5,715 nt of DNA from Alphaproteobacteria bacterium (GTDB taxonomy: Bacteria; Pseudomonadota; Alphaproteobacteria; SMXP01): the NCBI GenBank assembly GCA_028280675.1, contig JANQLI010000216.1, positions 1 through 5,715 of the forward strand, written 5' to 3'. Made by a program: the position numbers and the translations under genes. Positions 1 through 5,715 of this stretch are shown here, piece after piece (positions within the stretch are counted from its first letter, which is position 1; the number at the start of each line of letters is the position of its first letter). The notes below the pieces were generated by a model. The model was not told the DNA's origin and did not search any database. It saw only the letters and a program-made list of their open reading frames with translations.

Positions 1-2415
1 CTCAAAGTTCTCTAGCGCATTGAACATCAAAGCCGATCCTTCGTCTTGTTTTCCTGCTTCTGAGGCAGGGCCTACATATTGCAACACCCCGCCGTCGCCA
101 GTGGATTGAAAGTGACCATCCTCAATCAACACGCCTCCTGGTGTCAGCGTCGCCGGTAAATCACCGGTCAGCACACCCTTTCCGGAGAGGCCATCCACAT
201 CCAACATCAGAAACACGTCCTCCAACTGCACATCATTGACAAAGAGTGAGATGTCCTGTGGTTCATCACTCAATGCGATAGGCGTGCGCCGGATGCCAAG
301 CTCACCACCCGACCAAGGCCACATCGCATTTTCAATTATAATTTGCCCATCTGAACCTAGGCTGAACGAAATCTCACCGGACAACAACTCAATGCCAATA
401 TCCATATAGTCAACCGTGATCAATTGTGGCGACTTTGTGGTGAGCGGCAATAAATCACCAAAACGCATGATACTGTTGATGCCTTTGACAGGCCCTAAGA
501 GACTGGCGTAATTCATATCCGTAATGCGTGCGACACCTTGCGATGTCAGCCCTGCGCCGCGCCAATCCACTTCACCGGTTGCCTCCAATTGGCCGGTTGC
601 GTCTGCCATAATGTCTTTCAGAACGGGAAAAAGATTCTGCGGCTGGCGTGCGCCGATTTGCAAAGGAAGGTCTCCGGTCTCAAAAGACAAGGCCCCTTTA
701 TAGACGCTCCAATCCTGCTCTCCCTTATAGTCGGCAAGATGCATCCCCCAATCATCTTTCACTTGCCCTTGAAAACCGCCAATCGAGTCTTTTGACACCA
801 TTTCACCATCGATATGCATTGGGGCATAAAGGGGGATTGGCTCAAGAATGTCTTGCACACGCAGATGCGTTAACTGGGCATCGACACCCTGAATGGTTTT
901 CCCCAATCCGTCCACAGATCCTGTGATGTCAAATTCATCAAGGCGCGCGACACCCTCATTCAGCAGCACATCGCCTTGTTGTCCTGTAAAATCTGCGCGC
1001 CAACCTTTGGTGTCCATATCGAACACCACAGACATATCGATGTCCGGCCAATCCCCACTCAGAGAAAACGCATTGCGTGGATAGCGTAAGGTCAAAACCT
1101 CTGACATCCATAAGCTGCGATGTGTCACTGAAGACATGCCGTCATTCGTGATAGCAAAGACAAATAGAGGCGCCTCCGCGACAGGACAGAGATCGACCGA
1201 AGCCTCCTCAAAAACAAAATTGCCAATAGTGAGGGATGGAGACGTCACTGCCGAACATAACGCCTCAGCACCACGAAACTGATAAGCGTTCTCCAGCCTC
1301 TCAAAAACACCGTTAAGGTCAATCTCGCCTATTGGCAATGCTGGTCCTGTTTGCGTGAGGCGCAACCGACTCATAATACGTTTCCCGTCTAGTGACGGCG
1401 CTCTCAAAGCTGGCGTCGCTTGATCCGTATTGGCCAAAGTCAGATGCGCACTGCCATCCGCACTGATCAGTTCAAGCGCTTTCACAAACGACGCCCGAAA
1501 GCCTTCCGCATCGCGCCCTAACACGAGCTCCCCTGCAGCAGAGAACGTACTCAAACGTTCGCGTAAGGCCGCATTTTCATCGCCAGCAAACAGCGCACGA
1601 AAAATATGAGGATCAACCGTCCCTTCTTCCAGCGCAATACGCACCACGCCTTCGCCATCATCGGGGCGACCACGGAAAGTCAAATCGAGATGCGTGTTCT
1701 TCAGCCCCCACTCAAAGAGAGCAAAGGACGTGACATCGAGTTCAGCCTTGGCGTCAATCATTCCGGTTGGATCGATCCGGACCGTCGCAGACGATACGAA
1801 TGCCGCCTCGGTATCACTCGGCTGTGTTATGTCGAGCTTCACGGCTGTGCGTCCATCCGCCCCGAGCTCCGCATCAACACACGCACGCAAAGTGGTTGTT
1901 TCCCCTGCATCCAAGACGATCTGCCCACCTTGAATGGTGACATCGGTTTGCGACAACAGCCCCGCGCCAGAAGGGGGGGCTGAGACCGTCATATAACGAT
2001 CCACCACCCCGAAGTTTGGCCGCGTGCCCCCACCCGCATCAATCGGCGCCATTGCGCCGCGCAGGGTGGGCTCCACCAGCGTCAACGTCTCAAGCTGACC
2101 AAGGAAAATATCCGGAAAGCGATAGGTGAGATGGATGGTTTTGGCCTCGAAGTCACCGCCACCCAAGGCAAGATCACGGATCTCTAGGGTTGTACGCGAA
2201 GCCTCGACAACCTCAAAGGGCGAAGGCGCAAGACCTTGCCACTCAAGAATCTGTGTCAATGCTGCACGCGCGAGATAAGTCGGCGTGATCAGGACAGCGA
2301 GCGCCGCCAGCACAATGATCAGTGCTAGCGCGCGCCAGAGAAGACGGCGTAACCAGCTCTTTTTCTTAGGTTTTTCCTTCTTCGAGGATGTTTCCTCTGC
2401 GCGCATCTTCGCCAT
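1..2415 (-). CDS. ydbH: YdbH-family intermembrane phospholipid transport protein (C-terminus cut by window edge)
   Basis: The minus frame from the ATG at 2415 is open through position 1, giving 805 residues with no stop; E. coli YdbH is about 880, so only the last part is missing. The N-terminus is short, Lys/Arg-rich and cytoplasmic (residues 1-28), followed by one membrane segment (about 29-43) and a long beta-rich periplasmic body of repeated short strands, as in AsmA-like bridge proteins. The recognisable YdbH core lies at about 640-805: RFGDLLPLTTKSPQ at 651-664, then MWPWSGGELG near 698-707, GLSGKGVLTGDLPATL near 742-757, and ALENFE at the edge. In E. coli, YdbH acts redundantly with TamB and YhdP in moving phospholipids to the outer membrane and works with the lipoprotein YnbE and with YdbL; those partners would be expected just left of the window (inference). 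The start is supported by AAGGTGG seven bases upstream. Periplasmic cysteines occur at 179, 387 and 410. A generic AsmA/TamB-type annotation is the main alternative. Confidence 0.85.
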   Translation of the reverse strand, partial: MAKMRAEETSSKKEKPKKKSWLRRLLWRALALIIVLAALAVLITPTYLARAALTQILEWQGLAPSPFEVVEASRTTLEIRDLALGGGDFEAKTIHLTYRFPDIFLGQLETLTLVEPTLRGAMAPIDAGGGTRPNFGVVDRYMTVSAPPSGAGLLSQTDVTIQGGQIVLDAGETTTLRACVDAELGADGRTAVKLDITQPSDTEAAFVSSATVRIDPTGMIDAKAELDVTSFALFEWGLKNTHLDLTFRGRPDDGEGVVRIALEEGTVDPHIFRALFAGDENAALRERLSTFSAAGELVLGRDAEGFRASFVKALELISADGSAHLTLANTDQATPALRAPSLDGKRIMSRLRLTQTGPALPIGEIDLNGVFERLENAYQFRGAEALCSAVTSPSLTIGNFVFEEASVDLCPVAEAPLFVFAITNDGMSSVTHRSLWMSEVLTLRYPRNAFSLSGDWPDIDMSVVFDMDTKGWRADFTGQQGDVLLNEGVARLDEFDITGSVDGLGKTIQGVDAQLTHLRVQDILEPIPLYAPMHIDGEMVSKDSIGGFQGQVKDDWGMHLADYKGEQDWSVYKGALSFETGDLPLQIGARQPQNLFPVLKDIMADATGQLEATGEVDWRGAGLTSQGVARITDMNYASLLGPVKGINSIMRFGDLLPLTTKSPQLITVDYMDIGIELLSGEISFSLGSDGQIIIENAMWPWSGGELGIRRTPIALSDEPQDISLFVNDVQLEDVFLMLDVDGLSGKGVLTGDLPATLTPGGVLIEDGHFQSTGDGGVLQYVGPASEAGKQDEGSALMFNALENFE

Positions 2416-2422
2416 GCCTCAT

Positions 2423-2429
2423 CCACCTT
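2423..2429 (-). promoter_or_regulatory. Ribosome binding site of ydbH
   Basis: Read on the minus strand, AAGGTGG lies seven bases before the ATG at 2415. This good spacing favours that ATG over the in-frame ATG three codons later. An ATG at 2422-2420 lies in a different frame and is not used. Confidence 0.6.
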
Positions 2430-2444
2430 GTGCCCCGTACCTCT

Positions 2445-2472
2445 TTTATAGCGTCCCCATAAAGCGCCGTAA
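2445..2472 (-). promoter_or_regulatory. Candidate ydbH promoter
   Basis: On the minus strand there is a good -10-like hexamer TATAAA (2450-2445), 16 bases after a poor -35-like TTACGG (2472-2467). Transcription would start near 2438 and give a leader of about 23 bases with the ydbH Shine-Dalgarno inside it. The -35 is weak, so this is a candidate only. Confidence 0.3.
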
Positions 2473-2549
2473 TTGGTTTATTTCCCCATCCAGAGATTGA
2501 AAGTATTGCGTAAATGCGGCGTAAAATGGCCGTCCCCTTGCCTAGTCAG

Positions 2550-2564
2550 TTAATGTAATCTTAA
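2550..2564. promoter_or_regulatory. CtrA-type binding site, TTAA-N7-TTAA
   Basis: TTAA, seven bases (TGTAATC), then TTAA is an exact match to the full-length recognition pattern of the alphaproteobacterial cell-cycle response regulator CtrA. It lies between two divergent envelope genes, 135 bp from the ydbH start and about 150 bp from the first ATG of the M23 peptidase gene. The match is visible in the sequence; CtrA binding and which gene it controls are inferred. A chance occurrence in AT-rich intergenic DNA cannot be excluded. Confidence 0.5.
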
Positions 2565-2565
2565 C

Positions 2566-2590
2566 GTCTCTCAAGCATCATATGAGAGAC
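2566..2590. repeat. 8-bp perfect inverted repeat next to the CtrA-type box
   Basis: GTCTCTCA at 2566-2573 is perfectly complementary to TGAGAGAC at 2583-2590, with a 9-base loop. It starts one base after the TTAA-N7-TTAA box. It could be an operator for a dimeric regulator or an RNA hairpin; there is no T-tract, so it is not a terminator by itself. Confidence 0.45.
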
Positions 2591-2611
2591 ATAAATCTGC
2601 GCCCTCGAGCG

Positions 2612-2641
2612 ATAAAAAGCCCGTAATTCTGGGCTTTTTAT
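2612..2641. terminator. Bidirectional intrinsic terminator
   Basis: ATAAAAAGCCC (2612-2622) pairs perfectly with GGGCTTTTTAT (2631-2641), an 11-bp stem with an 8-base loop. The A-tract on one side and T-tract on the other let it work on both strands. It sits inside a divergent intergenic region, where neither flanking gene ends, so what it terminates is unexplained: either a short unannotated transcript, or it insulates two divergent promoters. Confidence 0.75.
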
Positions 2642-2652
2642 AGGGCAAGCAG

Positions 2653-2682
2653 TTGACAAACACCCCGACGGCCTGCAATCTA
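2653..2682 (+). promoter_or_regulatory. Candidate promoter of the M23 peptidase gene
   Basis: A perfect -35 hexamer TTGACA (2653-2658) lies just after the terminator. With 17-18 bases of spacing the -10 would be CAATCT (2676-2681) or AATCTA (2677-2682, with TG one base upstream); both are poor matches, so the promoter may need an activator. Transcription would start near 2688, leaving a leader of 85-100 bases if translation begins at 2775-2790. Confidence 0.4.
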
Positions 2683-2683
2683 G

Positions 2684-2756
2684 AAGAGATTGTTCGAGGT
2701 CTCTTGCAGTTCGTATGGGTATACGATGCGCGAAGAGTCGGGGACTTGTTTCGCGC
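2684..2756 (+). promoter_or_regulatory. Hairpin-rich leader before the M23 peptidase gene
   Basis: Three consecutive hairpins can be drawn: 2684-2690 with 2699-2705 (7 bp including one G-U); 2712-2716 with 2721-2725 (5 bp, enclosing the ATG at 2715); and 2728-2734 with 2750-2756 (7 bp, GCGCGAA/TTCGCGC), continued inward by GAGTC/GACTT. The density of pairing suggests a structured untranslated leader rather than coding sequence, and fits a translation start further downstream. I recognise no known riboswitch family. A GANTC site, the CcrM methylation target, lies at 2735-2739, but one is expected by chance in a gap this size. Confidence 0.35.
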
Positions 2757-4487
2757 CAAGAGGATGAAAGTGTAGTGGTGTCGGTCGGGGTGACTATTCA
2801 ACAGAAATTCCATGCGCTTCTGGTTCAAACCCGTATGCGGTATCCTGAGCTATATGCACGGGCTGATGCATTGCGGATACGCGCCTCTTACCGCCTGCAA
2901 CATTTCAAAGCCGATACAGCAGAAAAGCTCCGCGATCTTGCCTTCCGCGCACGTGAATTCAAATCCAGCGCATCCCTCTACGCCGAAACCCACCGTGAAC
3001 AATTGGCGATGGCGTCCTTCACCTTAGGCATTTTTGGCTTGATTGGTATCGGGGTGTTTGCCCTTCAACCCACCACGAACAACACCATCAGTTTCGGCGA
3101 ACAAGGAATCACCTCAGAAGACGCTCTTGCCGTCATTGAGCTTGACCCAAATGCGTATCCTGAGATGGAAGAGCATACGGATTACCCGAAACCGCTTGCG
3201 CTCGAAGATGCTCTTGATGTTGCCGCACTTCCGAAAGAGACAGCACCGATAGGCCCTGCTCTCGAAGAAGAGATCGTCGAAACCGTTGAAACGCCAAAAC
3301 CAACGCGCGAAACAAAGACGGTAAAGGTCAAAAGCGGTGATACACTGATGGGCGTCTTGCTGCGTGCAAATGTGGAACGCCGCGAAGCGTATTACGCCAT
3401 CGAAGCGATGAAAGCCGAACTTGACCCCCGCAAAGTGCGTTCCGGCCAAGAGATCGAGATTACCCTGCAGATCGCCCCTGAAGGCGATGCGATTGACGTC
3501 CTTGACGCCGAAGCAGAAAGCGCTTTTACCCCTGCTTTGGTTGGCATGCGCCTTAAAACCGATGTGGATAAACATCTCAACATTACCCGCGCAAGTGCGG
3601 AGACATCGGTGGAAACGTTCCTCGCGGATATTGAGGTCACACAACTTCAAGAAGCCTATAAACGCGCGAAAGGGAGGATTGAAAGCAGTCTCTTTGTCGC
3701 GGCTGAGGAATTAGGCATCCCTCATGGCATCATCGTCGAAATGATCCGCATGTATTCATATGATGTCGATTTCCAGCGTGAAATTCGCGCCGGAGATGAA
3801 TTTGAAATCCTCTATTCGCAGTTTGAGGACACAGACGGAAACGCTGTGAAAACCGGGAATATCTATTTCGGAAACCTCGCTCTCCGCGGCAAAGAAAACC
3901 CCTATTACCGTTTTATCACGCCTGATGATCAGATTGCTGATTATTATAATGCACTCGGGCAAAGCGCGAAAAAATTCTTGATGAAAACGCCTGTCGATGG
4001 CGCGCGCCTCTCCTCTGGATTTGGCAAACGTAAGCATCCTGTCTTAGGGTATGTCAAAAGCCACAAAGGCACCGACTTCGCCGCCCCAACCGGCACACCG
4101 ATCATGGCTGCCGGAAATGGCACCGTGGAACGTGCCAGCCGTTTTGGCAGTTTCGGGAACTACATTAAAATCCGACACGCCAATGGCTATAAAACCGCGT
4201 ATGCTCATTTGAATGGCTATGCGAAAGGCATCAAGAAGGGCGCGCGTGTCAAACAAGGGCAGATTATCGGCTACGTTGGCACCACAGGCCGCTCCACAGG
4301 GCCACATCTACATTATGAAGTGCACTTAAATGGCAAAGCGGTCAATCCCATGACCATTCGCGTGCCAACTGGCCGGAAACTTGAAGGCGACATCCTGACC
4401 GCCTTTAAGGAGCAACGTGATACGCTTCTCACCCGCATGGCGGAAATGCCTGTCACAACCAAGCTGAAAACAGCGCAGCTCGATTAA
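2715..4487 (+). CDS. M23-family murein endopeptidase, membrane-anchored, MepM-like
   Basis: Predicted zinc metallopeptidase cleaving peptide cross-links of peptidoglycan in the periplasm. Counting from the first ATG (590 aa): charged cytoplasmic region to about 96, membrane anchor 97-118, acidic Glu/Pro-rich linker 130-200, OapA/LysM-like domain 201-252 (VKSGDTLMGVLL), a MepM-type middle domain about 300-400 (YSYDVDFQREIRAGDEFEILY region, 347-367), and a C-terminal LytM catalytic domain about 425-545. The active site is complete: zinc ligands H450 and D454 (HKGTD) and H533, with catalytic H498 and H531 (HLHYE), so it should be an enzyme rather than a degenerate activator. E. coli MepM has the same LysM-like/M23 order but is shorter (about 440 aa) with a short cytoplasmic tail. 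The start is doubtful: 2715 is poorly spaced from GAGG (15 bases) and its first 25 codons are unusual (ATA, CGG, GGA, GTA, GGG). GTG at 2775, with AGAGGA ten bases upstream, or GTG at 2790 are good alternatives. It is divergent from ydbH. Confidence 0.93.
   Translation: MGIRCAKSRGLVSRQEDESVVVSVGVTIQQKFHALLVQTRMRYPELYARADALRIRASYRLQHFKADTAEKLRDLAFRAREFKSSASLYAETHREQLAMASFTLGIFGLIGIGVFALQPTTNNTISFGEQGITSEDALAVIELDPNAYPEMEEHTDYPKPLALEDALDVAALPKETAPIGPALEEEIVETVETPKPTRETKTVKVKSGDTLMGVLLRANVERREAYYAIEAMKAELDPRKVRSGQEIEITLQIAPEGDAIDVLDAEAESAFTPALVGMRLKTDVDKHLNITRASAETSVETFLADIEVTQLQEAYKRAKGRIESSLFVAAEELGIPHGIIVEMIRMYSYDVDFQREIRAGDEFEILYSQFEDTDGNAVKTGNIYFGNLALRGKENPYYRFITPDDQIADYYNALGQSAKKFLMKTPVDGARLSSGFGKRKHPVLGYVKSHKGTDFAAPTGTPIMAAGNGTVERASRFGSFGNYIKIRHANGYKTAYAHLNGYAKGIKKGARVKQGQIIGYVGTTGRSTGPHLHYEVHLNGKAVNPMTIRVPTGRKLEGDILTAFKEQRDTLLTRMAEMPVTTKLKTAQLD
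2759..2777 (+). promoter_or_regulatory. Alternative ribosome binding site and GTG start of the M23 gene
   Basis: AGAGGA at 2759-2764 is the best Shine-Dalgarno-like sequence near the start of this gene and lies ten bases before the in-frame GTG at 2775; further in-frame GTGs follow at 2778 and 2790. It lies just beyond the last leader hairpin. If used, the protein is about 570 aa and the leader above is untranslated. Confidence 0.35.
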
Positions 4488-4532
4488 TCCTCTATACGTC
4501 ACCACATCGTCGGCGTAAGCTGAACCCCTGAC

Positions 4533-4540
4533 AAGGGAGA
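4533..4540 (+). promoter_or_regulatory. Ribosome binding site of the oxidoreductase gene
   Basis: AAGGGAGA lies seven bases before the ATG at 4548. It is strong and well placed, and it fixes a start that includes the export signal. The site can be partly hidden by a weak hairpin (AAGCT 4517-4521 with AGCTT 4540-4544, inner CCC/GGG). Confidence 0.65.
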
Positions 4541-4547
4541 GCTTATC

Positions 4548-5291
4548 ATGAATCGACGACCTATTGCCCTCATCGTTATTGGGATGATCGCAGCACTTGT
4601 CATGCCAGCGCTGTTAGCAGCCGTAAAGGCAGACGACGCAAAACACTCAGGGCACGTCGCCGTCATAGGAACCGGCATGATGGGCGGCGCTATGGGAACA
4701 CGTCTCGCTGAACTCGGTTACACGGTGACCTTTGGCAGCCGCAATCCCGATAGCGAGAAAGTGCAAACCTTGCTCACGACCATAGAGGGCAATGCGACGG
4801 CTACGACACAAGATGCAGCCGCTCAGGATGCAGACATCGTTGTCTTTGCTGTCCCGTGGAGTGCGGCTGAGAGTGTTGTGAAAGGTGCAGGCGATCTTGA
4901 TGGGAAGATCATCATTGATTTGATGAACCCACTCATCGTGCGTGACTTTGATGATATGGAAATGGTCTCAACAAACACTTCCGTTGGCGAAAGCGTTCAA
5001 GAATGGCTTCCGAACGCCTATGTTGTGAAAGCCTTTAACGCTGTCGGTTTTCATGTCGTGACCGACCCATCGAAAGCAGGTGGCCCTGTCACCATCCCAA
5101 TAGCGTCAAACCACCCCGACGCCAAAGCCACCGTCATGCAAATTGCGGAAGACTTTGGTTTTGAAACATTCGATGTGGGACCGCTCAGTCAATCGCGTGC
5201 GTTAGAGGCGCTGACGCATCTCTATATGGTGGCTTATATCGAAGGACGTATGGAAGATCGCTTTGAATATTACTTCCGGCGCACACCTTAA
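4548..5291 (+). CDS. Exported NADP-binding oxidoreductase, F420-dependent NADP reductase family
   Basis: A 247-residue protein with one Rossmann domain. Visible motifs are the dinucleotide loop VIGTGMMGGAMG (39-50), GSRNP (63-67) after the second strand, where the family contacts the NADP 2'-phosphate, AVPW (101-104), DLMNPL (124-129), VKAFN (160-164) and the C-terminal DVGPLSQSRALE (209-220). These match the family of F420H2:NADP oxidoreductase and its F420-independent bacterial relatives; the hydride partner here is unknown. Unusually, residues 1-28 form an export signal: NRRPIA with paired arginines, a hydrophobic stretch, and a likely signal peptidase site after VKA (28). The NRRPIA pattern fits a relaxed Tat motif, which would suit a protein that folds with its cofactor before export, but the very hydrophobic core also fits Sec or an uncleaved anchor. 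The gene starts 60 bp after the peptidase stop with its own strong ribosome binding site and no visible terminator between, so co-transcription is possible. No substrate can be named. Confidence 0.85.
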   Translation: MNRRPIALIVIGMIAALVMPALLAAVKADDAKHSGHVAVIGTGMMGGAMGTRLAELGYTVTFGSRNPDSEKVQTLLTTIEGNATATTQDAAAQDADIVVFAVPWSAAESVVKGAGDLDGKIIIDLMNPLIVRDFDDMEMVSTNTSVGESVQEWLPNAYVVKAFNAVGFHVVTDPSKAGGPVTIPIASNHPDAKATVMQIAEDFGFETFDVGPLSQSRALEALTHLYMVAYIEGRMEDRFEYYFRRTP

Positions 5292-5715
5292 GCCGCTTCG
5301 ACTTTGACCTCTTCACCGTTGAGAATGAGTGACCCCTCGCCTGCCGAGACTTTGACGGTGCTGCCGTCAAGGACACTTCCTTGCAAGATCAACTCTGCTA
5401 GCGGGTTTTGCACATAACGCTGGATGACCCGCTTCAAAGGCCGCGCCCCATAGACCGGATCATACCCCGCATCGGCCAGCCAGGTGAGCGCTTTGTCGTC
5501 CAGCTCAATCGTGATCTTGCGGTCAACAAGCAAGCCTTGCAGACGTCCAATCTGAATATCGACAATCGCATCCATATTCGCCCGCGTCAGGCGGTGGAAG
5601 AGAATGATCTCATCCAAACGGTTTAAGAACTCGGGACGGAAATGCCCGCGCACCATATTCATTACATCCTCACGCACCGCGGACGAATCTTCCCCTTCCG
5701 GCTGATTGGCGAGGA
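5288..5715 (-). CDS. clpB: ClpB disaggregase, C-terminal 141 residues (start outside window)
   Basis: The minus frame enters from the right edge and ends with TAA at 5290-5288. ClpB is a hexameric cytoplasmic AAA+ ATPase that pulls proteins out of aggregates with DnaK. The visible part is the end of the second ATPase domain and the C-terminal small domain: FRPEFLNRLDEI (visible residues 25-36), which carries the conserved arginine region of ClpB/Hsp104, and GYDPVYGARPLKR (83-95), which carries the sensor-2 arginine. After it comes the usual short beta-rich tail ending in KVEAA. The tail is intact and of normal length; the Walker motifs, middle domain and N-domain lie to the right. ClpA or ClpC can be dismissed because the FRPEFLNR and tail sequences are ClpB-like. 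Any heat-shock promoter would be outside the window. Confidence 0.96.
   Translation of the reverse strand, partial: LANQPEGEDSSAVREDVMNMVRGHFRPEFLNRLDEIILFHRLTRANMDAIVDIQIGRLQGLLVDRKITIELDDKALTWLADAGYDPVYGARPLKRVIQRYVQNPLAELILQGSVLDGSTVKVSAGEGSLILNGEEVKVEAA

Noticed and set aside
538..1983. Several plus-strand open frames of 63-125 codons opposite the ydbH gene
   Set aside because: They lie wholly antisense to an 805-codon open frame with recognisable YdbH motifs, show no family motifs, and overlap each other in different frames.
2416..2714. A tRNA or known riboswitch in the divergent region
   Set aside because: The terminator plus TTGACA layout resembles tRNA surroundings, but no cloverleaf, T-loop signature or known riboswitch core could be found on either strand.
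2764..2775. Mini-cistron ATG-AAA-GTG-TAG overlapping the GTG at 2775 by one base
   Set aside because: The overlap resembles translational coupling, but the AGAGG sequence touches the ATG with no spacing and three codons are too few to support without conservation data.
2571..2828. An 85-codon minus-strand open frame across the divergent control region
   Set aside because: It runs through the terminator and promoter elements and into the antisense of the peptidase gene, and has no recognisable protein character.
3114..3650. A 178-codon minus-strand open frame inside the M23 gene
   Set aside because: It is antisense to the well-supported linker and LysM-like domain of the peptidase; its Arg/Phe/Cys-rich composition is that of a reverse-strand shadow.
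4517..4544. Hairpin over the ribosome binding site of the oxidoreductase gene as a regulatory switch
   Set aside because: Only 5 bp plus 3 bp with an uneven internal loop; too weak to claim control of translation.

Overview
The window reads as chromosomal DNA of an alphaproteobacterium. The clpB tail has the form typical of that class, the divergent gap holds a perfect TTAA-N7-TTAA CtrA-type box, and the base composition is moderate in GC. The order or family cannot be fixed from sequence alone. A CtrA-using, Caulobacter/Hyphomonas/Parvularcula/Rhodobacter-like lineage is an inference. There is no mobile element, CRISPR array, rRNA or recognisable tRNA.

Layout from left to right. (1) Positions 1-2415, minus strand: a long envelope protein of the YdbH (AsmA/TamB-like bridge) family, open for 805 codons and cut by the left edge just before its C-terminus. 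(2) Positions 2416-2714: a 299-bp divergent control region. It holds a candidate minus-strand promoter for ydbH, the CtrA-type box, an 8-bp inverted repeat, a strong bidirectional intrinsic terminator, and a TTGACA promoter followed by a hairpin-rich leader running into the next gene. (3) Positions 2715-4487, plus strand: an inner-membrane-anchored M23 (LytM-type) peptidoglycan endopeptidase of MepM-like architecture with all catalytic residues present. Its true start is probably downstream of the first ATG. (4) Positions 4548-5291, plus strand: a small Rossmann-fold oxidoreductase of the F420-dependent NADP reductase family, unusual in carrying an N-terminal export signal with a twin arginine. 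(5) Positions 5288-5715, minus strand: the C-terminal 141 residues of the disaggregase ClpB, convergent with the previous gene and sharing a TTAA at the two stop codons.

Functionally, the left two genes are both envelope-building. One is a predicted phospholipid bridge between inner and outer membranes, the other a predicted cross-link-cleaving hydrolase needed to enlarge the sacculus. They diverge from one regulatory region with a cell-cycle-regulator box, so coordinated envelope growth is a reasonable hypothesis. The oxidoreductase follows the peptidase by 60 bp with its own strong ribosome binding site and may be co-transcribed. ClpB is a separate stress-response unit. I see no clearly novel multi-gene system. 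The best leads are the divergent control region, which may hold a short terminated transcript, the structured leader of the peptidase gene, and the apparently exported NAD(P)-binding protein.
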